Below are positions 51,781-58,597 of a DNA stretch of 64,000 nucleotides, piece by piece. The position numbers were made by a program, and so were the translations under genes. The notes beneath the pieces were generated by a model. It worked only from the letters and a program-made list of their open reading frames with translations, searched no databases and was not told where the DNA came from. Position 1 is the first letter of the stretch, and each line of letters begins with the position of its first letter. This DNA is from Onthovicinus sp900555545 (lineage in GTDB: Bacteria; Bacillota; Clostridia; Oscillospirales; Acutalibacteraceae), in NCBI GenBank assembly GCA_949296915.1, contig CASFPX010000010.1:49080-113079 (forward strand). Direction: 5' to 3'.

Positions 51781-51888
51781 GAAGCCTCCTAACTGTATTC
51801 AAAAAATGCACAAGTGAGTATTTACAAATCAATAATGTTGGTGTAAAATATTTCCATGGTAAAAAAAGCAAGTGCTGTTAAATTCTAC

Positions 51889-51906
51889 AAGTAAACACTT
51901 TACGAA
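51889..51906 (-). repeat. 18-base repeat, right copy, inverted
   Basis: AAGTAAACACTTTACGAA, the exact reverse complement of 50861-50878. It lies upstream of the recombinase start. Confidence 0.8.
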
Positions 51907-51936
51907 AAGAGCAGTAGCTTTGTTGCTACTGCTCTT
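51907..51936 (+). terminator. Perfect 12-pair hairpin
   Basis: AAGAGCAGTAGC-tttgtt-GCTACTGCTCTT, followed by AATTTAT. It abuts the right 18-base repeat. Probable terminator for rightward transcripts. Confidence 0.65.
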
Positions 51937-51992
51937 AATTTATACAGTATTTGGCTTTTCATACTGGAAAAAATTACAAAGGAGGATTTTTC

Positions 51993-52085
51993 ATGGACGA
52001 AACAATAACAAAATTATTAAAGGAATTTAATGAGCAATGGCACCACATTTTTTATATCAAGGAACGGCGTTCTAAAGGGAAGTAA
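51993..52085 (+). CDS. Small 30-residue ORF overlapping the next gene
   Basis: MDETITKLLKEFNEQWHHIF then YIKERRSKGK. It has a strong AAAGGAGG 7 bases upstream, better than that of the longer overlapping frame. Either a leader peptide for translational coupling, or the true N-terminus of the next gene after a frameshift. Confidence 0.5.
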   Translation: MDETITKLLKEFNEQWHHIFYIKERRSKGK

Positions 52086-52452
52086 TGTGCAACTGGGAAG
52101 AAAAGAAACGGTGTCAAAACAAGTACAAAAAATGATTTTGCACGAGTATATCAAACAAAGGCTTGATACACCGTTATTTCACAAGCCCTATTATTTGCCT
52201 TTTATCCGTCATGTTCAAGTAGAAGATTTTAAACAACTAATTGATATCGAGTTGCCCGGATACTATAACTTAAATGCCCGCAACGTTTGTATTATTCCAC
52301 TTATCAATAACCGAAAAAGCGCTATTATCGTTATACAATTAGGAAATGGCGACGATATGCTTTTAAAAACTTCCTTGGAACTCCAACGCTGTGTTTCTGC
52401 TATTACCGACGCAGAAATAGCTGCGAATTTTTATAATGATACCCATAAATAA
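52030..52452 (+). CDS. Hypothetical element 2 protein, 140 residues
   Basis: Starts MSNGTTFFISRNGVLKGSNV within the preceding small ORF in another frame, with AAAGGA five bases upstream. Central FHKPYYLPFIRHVQVEDFKQ and a hydrophobic strand VCIIPLINNRKSAIIVIQLG suggest a mixed alpha/beta fold. No family recognised. Near attR2, where small regulators such as recombination directionality factors can be found; this is only a positional hint. Confidence 0.55.
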   Translation: MSNGTTFFISRNGVLKGSNVQLGRKETVSKQVQKMILHEYIKQRLDTPLFHKPYYLPFIRHVQVEDFKQLIDIELPGYYNLNARNVCIIPLINNRKSAIIVIQLGNGDDMLLKTSLELQRCVSAITDAEIAANFYNDTHK

Positions 52453-52526
52453 CCACACTATTTGAAATTAAAAGAAATAAAAATTACCTATACTTAAACT
52501 CTTGGGCGCATATAGGACAAACTCAC

Positions 52527-52555
52527 AAGAATACACTTTAACGAGGTGTATTCTT
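52527..52555 (+). promoter_or_regulatory. Hairpin covering the ribosome site of the 50-residue gene
   Basis: AAGAATACAC and GTGTATTCTT form a perfect ten-pair stem with a nine-base loop, ending directly at the ATG at 52556. The GAGG ribosome site straddles loop and stem, so the structure should reduce translation. Confidence 0.6.
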
Positions 52556-52708
52556 ATGGTAGTTAAATCCTTTTTTATTGATAATACGCAAATTATAATT
52601 CATGACGACTTTATTGTAAAAGACAAATCGGAAATAGAATACAAGCAAAAAGAACTCAATTCAATTGCCGTTAAAATTGCAAATAAAAACGATAATAAAA
52701 AAGCGTAG
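52556..52708 (+). CDS. Small element 2 protein, 50 residues
   Basis: MVVKSFFIDNTQIIIHDDFI followed by a lysine-rich helix (KDKSEIEYKQKELNSIAVKI). ATG 52556 with GAGGTG 8 bases upstream inside a hairpin. No family recognised. Last gene before attR2, ended by a clear terminator. Confidence 0.6.
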   Translation: MVVKSFFIDNTQIIIHDDFIVKDKSEIEYKQKELNSIAVKIANKNDNKKA

Positions 52709-52744
52709 TTATGAGGAAAAAATCCCGTAACTACGCGCTTTTTT
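52703..52744 (+). terminator. Rho-independent terminator near attR2
   Basis: GCGTAGTTA/TAACTACGC with a T-run (52739-52744). It would shield cotJC segment 3 from element transcripts. Confidence 0.85.
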
Positions 52745-52758
52745 GGCTTGAACTATAG

Positions 52759-52798
52759 ATAACATCGCTGTGCCAACGAACTTGGCCATTTGGAGATG
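52759..52798 (+). other. attR of element 2
   Basis: The inner arm ATAACATCGCTGTGC (52759-52773) is the perfect inverse of the attL2 arm. Core GA is at 52778-52779; the outer half is cotJC. Confidence 0.87.
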
Positions 52799-53188
52799 GT
52801 GGGAACCATCGTCTACCAGTTAACTCGGAACCTCAGTATGGAGGAGATCAAAAAAAGCGGTTTTGATGTATATTTTGTCGATCACACAACCGGTGTCTAT
52901 CCGGCGGCGGCAAGCGGCTTCCCATTTACGGCGGCCTCGATTGCCAGCAAGGGGGATGTCATTTGCGATTTAAATGAAGACCTTGCCGCTGAGCAAAAAG
53001 CCCGGGTCACGTACGACAATATTCTGCGTCTGGTGGATGATCCCGATGTACGCGATGCCATCAAATTCCTGCGGGAGCGCGAAATTGTCCACTATCAGAG
53101 GTTCGGCGAAGGGCTGAGGCTTGCCACAGACCGCCTGAACGAAAAGAACTTTTATGCGTTTAACCCGAGCTTTGATATGAAGAAGTAA
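52781..53188 (+). CDS. cotJC: cotJC segment 3 of 3 (codons 66-200)
   Basis: 135 codons: LGHLEMVGTIVYQL, then FVDHTTGVYPAAASGFPFTA, DLAAEQKARVTYDNIL and FLREREIVHYQRFGEGL. This is the catalytic bulk of CotJC manganese catalase. Predicted Mn ligands here are H68, E136 and H169 in the rebuilt numbering; E35 and E65 come from segment 2. It has no start or ribosome site of its own, so it depends on excision of element 2. Followed by a terminator. Confidence 0.93.
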   Translation, partial: LGHLEMVGTIVYQLTRNLSMEEIKKSGFDVYFVDHTTGVYPAAASGFPFTAASIASKGDVICDLNEDLAAEQKARVTYDNILRLVDDPDVRDAIKFLREREIVHYQRFGEGLRLATDRLNEKNFYAFNPSFDMKK

Positions 53189-53206
53189 TCGGTCCTTAAA
53201 CAAAAA

Positions 53207-53237
53207 CATGCGGCTGTCCGGCAGCCGCATGCTTTTT
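53207..53237 (+). terminator. Terminator of the cotJ operon
   Basis: CATGCGGCTG/CAGCCGCATG, five-base loop, then TTTTT. Confidence 0.9.
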
Positions 53238-53241
53238 ACAT

Positions 53242-53281
53242 AAAAAAGCGCCGCGGCGGACCTGGGAACGAGTCCACCGCG
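53242..53281 (-). terminator. Terminator of the agr operon
   Basis: CGCGGcGGAC/GTCCaCCGCG stem; the minus strand continues GCGCTTTTTTA. Confidence 0.8.
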
Positions 53282-53307
53282 ACATTGGGAGAGATAGAGT
53301 TGGCATT

Positions 53308-53442
53308 TCAGTGCTTCTGGTATTTCTTCATATCAGCCGGCATTTTGCCTTGATAATACGTAATCCTGCAAGCAGAATTTGCGCTTTTCACACCAGTCTT
53401 CAGCGCCGCCTTTGCAGCGGCCTCCGCGAGTTTTTTCATCAT
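53308..53442 (-). CDS. agrD: AgrD-like cyclic lactone autoinducer propeptide
   Basis: 44 residues: an amphipathic Lys/Ala N-terminus (KKLAEAAAKAALKTG), the thiolactone region NSACRITYYQ with Cys25, and the conserved acidic/proline C-terminal tail GKMPADMKKYQKH. AgrB would cleave the tail and cyclise the peptide through Cys25. The start overlaps the agrB stop (ATGA), with GGAGG upstream. The exact mature peptide cannot be read from sequence; a Cys plus four-residue ring (CRITY) is the usual size. Confidence 0.85.
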   Translation of the reverse strand: MMKKLAEAAAKAALKTGVKSANSACRITYYQGKMPADMKKYQKH

Positions 53443-54035
53443 GATGTTTCCCCCTCCTTCCATTTTTTCATCCTTTCAAAAAACAGGGAAATCGAAACGG
53501 AAAACGCCCCGAAAAAATAGGCCAGAGCATAGCCATTCGATATCAAATGGAAGCAGATAAGCAATGCGAGGATTCCCCATGATGCAGCGAGCACCAGCAG
53601 GCTCATCCGGCGAAAATACTTTCGCTCCGAATCGCTGAACGGACGGTTTTTGTGATCGACCGGCGCCAGCACAAGCACGCAAACGGTACTGAGAAGCACC
53701 AGAACAGCGATAACCGGAAAGATGGCCCCCTGCGGAAGCAGGTGAAACAGCAGAATTGCCGCGACCTGATTGCCCGCAAACAGCAGATGGCAACGGACAT
53801 ATGTAGACGCGTGATAGCCCCCGGCGAATTTCCGGAGCGGGAAAAATCCCGCAAGGAACAGCGCGGTGGCCCAAACGCCGTGCAGTACGACGGCGATCGC
53901 AAGACCGAGCAGCGCGTACATCAGATCGGAATACAGCACCTCAAAGCTGTACTCGTACACTGCTTGCTCCTCCCGGCAGATTGTGCCCTTGCGGATCAAC
54001 CACCGGACCGTCTTTTTCGCAATCGACTGATACAT
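53439..54035 (-). CDS. agrB: AgrB, autoinducer-processing membrane protease
   Basis: 198 residues with about six membrane segments. The catalytic dyad H75 and C82 is in KFAGGYHASTYVRCHL, the AgrB signature. It removes the C-terminal tail of AgrD and forms the thiolactone. Encoded between the kinase and the peptide in the same operon; its stop overlaps the agrD start. The ribosome site before ATG 54035 is weak (GGGG at 8 bases). Confidence 0.95.
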   Translation of the reverse strand: MYQSIAKKTVRWLIRKGTICREEQAVYEYSFEVLYSDLMYALLGLAIAVVLHGVWATALFLAGFFPLRKFAGGYHASTYVRCHLLFAGNQVAAILLFHLLPQGAIFPVIAVLVLLSTVCVLVLAPVDHKNRPFSDSERKYFRRMSLLVLAASWGILALLICFHLISNGYALAYFFGAFSVSISLFFERMKKWKEGETS

Positions 54036-54134
54036 CCAAAAAACCCCAAAATTTGCTGATAAATGCCATCTTTTAGTTTAGCAGGGATCGCCCCACACGT
54101 AAACCCAAACAGCATAACTGTTGCTTTTAAATGC

Positions 54135-55430
54135 TTAATTGACATTTGGCAGAACAACGCTTGCCACAAAGGTGTTGTTCTCACAGGAGATCTCAAGCAT
54201 GCCGCCGTTCTCATTGGCAAGCGTCTGAACGCTCGGCAGGCCGAGGCCGTGGTACTTTTTATCCGCCTTGGTGGTGGCGAGGTTCCTGACATTTACCGGA
54301 TGGTGCACGCTGTTTTCCACGACGAGTATCAGGTTTTCGCCCCGCTCGTATACCATACAGCGGATGGTGTCGTGCGCGTGATCCCGCACCAAGCTCTCCA
54401 CGGCATTGTCCAACAGGTTGGAGAGCATCACCGCGATCTCCAGTTCATCGGCTACCGGCTCTTTGGTCAGCTTGATCTCCCCATCAATCCGGATCCCGTG
54501 GCGCTTGGCGCCCTGCTGCTTGACATAGAGGATGCTCTCCAACACGCTGTCCCTGGGGTTGGCCAGTAGAACGCGGTCCAGCCTTTTCAACCGGCTGTTG
54601 ATCATCCGGTACAGCTTGGGGATGTTATGGTGATCCAGCTCGGCGAGGATGGCAAGCAGCAGGTTCTTCTGGTCGTGCCGGCTTTGACGGATCTCCTGCT
54701 GGGAACTGCACAGCTCGTCATAATATTCCTTTTGTGCCTGAAGCAACAGGTCCACCTGACGCAGCCGCTCCTCCATCGCACGAAATTCTTCTTGCTTATC
54801 CAATAAATAAAATACGAGTACAATTGACCCTAGTAAAAACAATACTGCAGCAATAGAAATTATTAATAGCCATTTAGGCAGCACTGTATTCCTAAAAAAT
54901 AAATATCCAAATACTATTATTATCAGTGCTGTCGAAAAAGGTAAAGTCATTAATTGGGCGAAAGTAGAAGTCTTAATATGTGAAAAGGCACGTTTTCGTC
55001 TTTTATAAATGAATAATGTAACTAATACCGTTACAATTTTTGAAAGCAATATGCATATTACATTTAAGACTATAGAACTTGTCGTTTGATCATATTGCCA
55101 GTGTGCCGCTTGAAAAAATAGAGCAACTAATATTTCTGCTGCACTTGAAATTGCCGACAGTGCAATCGCAGAAAAAACTGCTTGATACCATTTAAACTGA
55201 TAGCTCAGCGCTAAAAGGACTGTCAATAAAGTAGTTGACACCATTATTAGCACACTGTTTTTCAAATAAATGCGTGAAAGGAAAAACAAAAGTATTACTA
55301 CCGATATTAATGCCAACATGCGCTTTTTCCCAAACCGCGGTTCCTGAAACGCGCGGAAAAAGAAGATGGCAATCAGTACCTCCAGCACACAACTGAAAAA
55401 TTCAATCAAACCCTGTGCGAGCTCCACCAT
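54135..55430 (-). CDS. agrC: AgrC-type sensor histidine kinase
   Basis: 431 residues: six or seven membrane helices (residues 1-210), coiled coil, phospho-acceptor H252 in EIRQSRHDQKNLL, N-box MLSNLLDNAVESL and G-box HGLGLPSVQTLANENGG of the HPK10/GHKL class. It senses the AgrD-derived peptide and phosphorylates AgrA. The gene for the membrane sensor part (about 54780-55310) is markedly AT-rich compared with the kinase part, suggesting exchange of the sensor domain. Start ATG 55430, directly after the agrA stop. Confidence 0.93.
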   Translation of the reverse strand: MVELAQGLIEFFSCVLEVLIAIFFFRAFQEPRFGKKRMLALISVVILLFFLSRIYLKNSVLIMVSTTLLTVLLALSYQFKWYQAVFSAIALSAISSAAEILVALFFQAAHWQYDQTTSSIVLNVICILLSKIVTVLVTLFIYKRRKRAFSHIKTSTFAQLMTLPFSTALIIIVFGYLFFRNTVLPKWLLIISIAAVLFLLGSIVLVFYLLDKQEEFRAMEERLRQVDLLLQAQKEYYDELCSSQQEIRQSRHDQKNLLLAILAELDHHNIPKLYRMINSRLKRLDRVLLANPRDSVLESILYVKQQGAKRHGIRIDGEIKLTKEPVADELEIAVMLSNLLDNAVESLVRDHAHDTIRCMVYERGENLILVVENSVHHPVNVRNLATTKADKKYHGLGLPSVQTLANENGGMLEISCENNTFVASVVLPNVN

Positions 55431-56144
55431 TTAGTATCTCTCCAAAAAAGTTTTATAAGCCATCACGACCTCGGATCGCCGGTGCGCGCTGAGCGGAACG
55501 GTCGATCCGTCTGACATGATCAACTCCGATTTTAGCAACCGTTTGACCTGGTTCATATTCACCACAAACCCCTGGTGCACTTGTACAAAGTCATAGGGCC
55601 GCAGCTCCTCGACCGTATCGCGCAGTGTTGCAACTGTCTCGAAATCCCCATCGGTCGTATGGAACATCAGGTGCCGGTGCAATACCTCCACGTATTTAAT
55701 CTGATCGATCGGGAAACGGATAATCTCATTACGGAATTGAATCACGTACTGCGCACGGTCCCGCTGATAAAAGCGCAGCGCCTTTGTAAAGATCTCGTCA
55801 AATTTTTGCAGGGTCAGCGGCTTGGTCAGGAAGTGGAATGCCCGGCAGTCAAACGCCTCTATCATGCGTTCCTGATGGCTCGATACAAAAATAATCACGG
55901 TTTTCTCATCGCAACCGCGGATCACCTTGCCCACTGCAATCTCATCCATCCGGCGCATGGCAATATCCAGGAAAACGATATCATAAGAGGCATTCTTTTT
56001 ATAGCTTTGCAGCAGTCTTTCGCCACTCGAAAAATAGGTGATATTCAGCTCATCCTGAATCTGCTGTTTGGCACCAGAGTGGTAGATAAAACTACGCAGT
56101 TGGTCATACACATAAAACTCATCATCACAAATTGCTATTTTCAT
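55431..56144 (-). CDS. agrA: AgrA-type LytTR response regulator
   Basis: 237 residues. Receiver domain with acidic pair CDDE (7-9), phosphorylation site D60 in DIVFLDIAM and lysine in HFLTKPL. The C-terminal LytTR DNA-binding domain covers about 130-237 (IRFPIDQIKYVEVLHRHLMF, YDFVQVHQGFVVNMNQVKRL). First gene of the operon, behind a promoter at 56241-56269. Activates its own operon in known systems; other targets here unknown. Confidence 0.95.
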   Translation of the reverse strand: MKIAICDDEFYVYDQLRSFIYHSGAKQQIQDELNITYFSSGERLLQSYKKNASYDIVFLDIAMRRMDEIAVGKVIRGCDEKTVIIFVSSHQERMIEAFDCRAFHFLTKPLTLQKFDEIFTKALRFYQRDRAQYVIQFRNEIIRFPIDQIKYVEVLHRHLMFHTTDGDFETVATLRDTVEELRPYDFVQVHQGFVVNMNQVKRLLKSELIMSDGSTVPLSAHRRSEVVMAYKTFLERY

Positions 56145-56240
56145 TGTTCGTCACACACCCGAAAGTTCCGCACCGGCGGCGGATTGTAATTCGGTTCCTT
56201 TCCACAAAATTTGGCAAAATATCCCTATTTACCCAATTTT

Positions 56241-56269
56241 ATAATATCATTCGGGTTTTGGGAAATCAA
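56241..56269 (-). promoter_or_regulatory. Promoter of the agr operon
   Basis: Minus-strand TTGATT (56269-56264), a 17-base spacer and TATTAT (56246-56241). It leaves a leader of about 95 bases before agrA. Confidence 0.6.
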
Positions 56270-56350
56270 TTATACCTGCACAGGTGTGCCTTTCAACAGT
56301 AAAACTGATACATATGCACGGTGACACTGGGCAGTAATCCCGCGGACCGG

Positions 56351-58588
56351 TCATCCATACTGTTCTCCCCAACCACGGATGCGTGACTTCATCTCATCAA
56401 TCCCAAGGATCCCGTAAGCAAATCCCTTTTTTACCAGTTCCTCCGGCAGGAACTCGTCATATTTCTCAAACAGCGGCACCTCGTTGGGGTACACCAGCTC
56501 CATCGGATCGAGCGGCTGTTTTTCCGCCTCCGACAGCACATGAAAAAAGGTCCGGCGGTCCGCCTTCATCTTAAACTGGATAAAATAGGGGCGCGAGGAA
56601 TCGAGCCCGCTCAGCCCGAGCTGCTCCCCGCACCGCAGCTTGAGAAAGCGCTCCAGCGCCAAAAAGGCATACGTGCCAAGCCACGGGAACAGGCACCACA
56701 TATCGCCGCCCAGGCAGATCAGCGGGTCCCGCGCCACGCCGGAGTTGAGCGCTGTACGGCGCGCCTGCTCCAAGCGGGCCACGGCGTTTTTCATCAGGTA
56801 CGGATATAATCGATCCTCCTGCAGCACCCGGCGCATTCGCTCCAGCACCTTGGTATTGATATCGCCCGGACACTCGCCAAAATAGGCCGGTACCTTGCCC
56901 TTGACCTGCTCACAGTAGATCAGGTGGCGTTTGTGATCCACCTCTTCCACAACCCAGACGTGGCCTGCAAGAGCGATCTTTTCCCCGGCGGGCGGCGGCT
57001 TGACGATGGTGCCGATCTCCTGCGAACCGCACCGCACCGTGTACTCCTCGTTCTCCTGGAACACGGCGTAAAACTTAAAGGAATTGACAATCCGCTCCCC
57101 CGCCAGCCCTACAATCAGGCCGCCCTCCTCCGTGCGCTGGATATGGTCGATCTCGATCAAATGGCGCAGCAGGAGACGGTAATCCTCCTGGGTGATGCGG
57201 TGGAAGTAACTCAGCGGCAGCACGCGGGCGGCCAGCGCAGCCGGGCTCAGCTCCCCGCAGGAGGCGAGCGTGCTCATCGTCTGGTGATAGAGCAGGCTGA
57301 ATGGCAGGCGGTCCAGCTTAGGCGGCTCCACCCACCGCTCTTCCAGGTAGAGCTGCACCAGGGCGATGCCCTGCAATAATTTCCACGGGACAGTTGTGGG
57401 CAGCATCGCCCGCGCCTCCGGCTGTTCCTCGCGCATGACAAACCACATCTCCGGCGGCAGGTCCCGCCGCCCGGTGCGGCCCATCCGCTGCAAAAAGGAA
57501 GAGACCGTAAAAGGCGCATCGATCTGGAACGCCCGCTCCAGCCGGCCGATGTCAATCCCAAGCTCCAGCGTGGCGGTGGTCACCGTGGTTTGGAACTGCC
57601 CGTCATCCTTCATCACGGCCTCGGCCGTCTCGCGGTAGGAGGCGGACAGATTCCCGTGGTGGATCAAAAATCGATCCGGCTCATGGCGGGCCTCACAGTA
57701 CTGGCGCAAGGTTGTTGTGACAGCCTCGCACTCCTCCCGTGAGTTGACAAATACCAGGCATTTTTTGCCCCGCGTGTGCTCAAAGATATACCCGATCCCC
57801 GGGTCGGCGCTCTCCGGCGCCGCGTCGGTCGCCTCGTCCAGTACAGGCAAGGCGTTTTCCACCTGTTTATCCTGCGCGGACTGCGGCCCTTGTACATAAA
57901 AGTGCTCCATGGAGAGCCGCCAGCGCGTCCCATTGGCCTCAATTTTCGGGATAATCGTGCCGCGCCCCGTACCAGAGGCAAGGAATTCCCCGGTTCCCTT
58001 GGGATCGCCAATGGTTGCGGACAGTCCGATCCGCCGTGGATTGACCCCAGCCATGCGGGAGAGCCGTTCGATCAGGCAGAGCGTCTGGCCCCCGCGATCC
58101 CCCCGCAGGAGGGAGTGCACCTCGTCAATGACGATATAGCGCAGGTCGCCAAACAGGCGGGCGATGGACGCATGCTTGTGCAGCAGCAGCGCCTCCAGCG
58201 ACTCGGGCGTGATCTGCAAAATGCCGGATGGATTTTTCAACAATTTGTTCTTGTGCGACTGCGGCACATCCCCATGCCAGTGCCACACAGGGATGCGCGC
58301 CTGCTCACACAGGTCGTTCAGGCGCAGGAACTGATCGTTGATGAGCGCCTTGAGCGGCCCAATATATAACGCCCCCACCGAGCAGGGCGGGTTCTCATAA
58401 AACTCGGTCAGGATGGGGAAAAAGGCGGCTTCCGTCTTACCGGAGGCCGTGGAGGCAGTGAGCAGAACGTTTTCCTCTGTATTAAAAATCGCATCCCCGG
58501 CCGCCACCTGAATGGCGCGCAGGGACTCCCAGTGATTCTGATAGATAAATTCCTGGATGAACGGTGCATACCGATTAAAAATATTCAT
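56351..58588 (-). CDS. sngC: Lhr-like DEAD/DEAH helicase, SngC of a Shango-type defence system
   Basis: 745 residues. Superfamily 2 motifs: STASGKTEA (46-54), DEVH at 155-158 in YIVIDEVHSLLRGDRGGQ, RIGLSATIGDP, and the motif VI arginines in LQRMGRTGRRDLP. The C-terminal 250 residues form an Lhr-like accessory region. Together with the ATPase and TerB-like genes directly upstream (gaps of 9 bases and an overlap), it matches the three-gene Shango anti-phage system as I know it. Presumably acts on phage DNA. Start ATG 58588. Confidence 0.82.
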   Translation of the reverse strand: MNIFNRYAPFIQEFIYQNHWESLRAIQVAAGDAIFNTEENVLLTASTASGKTEAAFFPILTEFYENPPCSVGALYIGPLKALINDQFLRLNDLCEQARIPVWHWHGDVPQSHKNKLLKNPSGILQITPESLEALLLHKHASIARLFGDLRYIVIDEVHSLLRGDRGGQTLCLIERLSRMAGVNPRRIGLSATIGDPKGTGEFLASGTGRGTIIPKIEANGTRWRLSMEHFYVQGPQSAQDKQVENALPVLDEATDAAPESADPGIGYIFEHTRGKKCLVFVNSREECEAVTTTLRQYCEARHEPDRFLIHHGNLSASYRETAEAVMKDDGQFQTTVTTATLELGIDIGRLERAFQIDAPFTVSSFLQRMGRTGRRDLPPEMWFVMREEQPEARAMLPTTVPWKLLQGIALVQLYLEERWVEPPKLDRLPFSLLYHQTMSTLASCGELSPAALAARVLPLSYFHRITQEDYRLLLRHLIEIDHIQRTEEGGLIVGLAGERIVNSFKFYAVFQENEEYTVRCGSQEIGTIVKPPPAGEKIALAGHVWVVEEVDHKRHLIYCEQVKGKVPAYFGECPGDINTKVLERMRRVLQEDRLYPYLMKNAVARLEQARRTALNSGVARDPLICLGGDMWCLFPWLGTYAFLALERFLKLRCGEQLGLSGLDSSRPYFIQFKMKADRRTFFHVLSEAEKQPLDPMELVYPNEVPLFEKYDEFLPEELVKKGFAYGILGIDEMKSRIRGWGEQYG

Positions 58589-58597
58589 AGTGTCCCC

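Larger units (their letters stand above)
44943..52779. mobile_element. Element 2: AT-rich mobilizable element inserted in cotJC
   Basis: About 7.8 kb between att sites with 15-base perfect inverted inner arms. It encodes a large serine recombinase, M48 peptidase, TraG/VirD4-like coupling protein, replication-relaxation protein, HTH regulator, tyrosine recombinase and small genes. Its AT-rich composition contrasts with flanking cotJC segments. There are no full conjugation genes, so transfer would need a helper. Confidence 0.88.
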
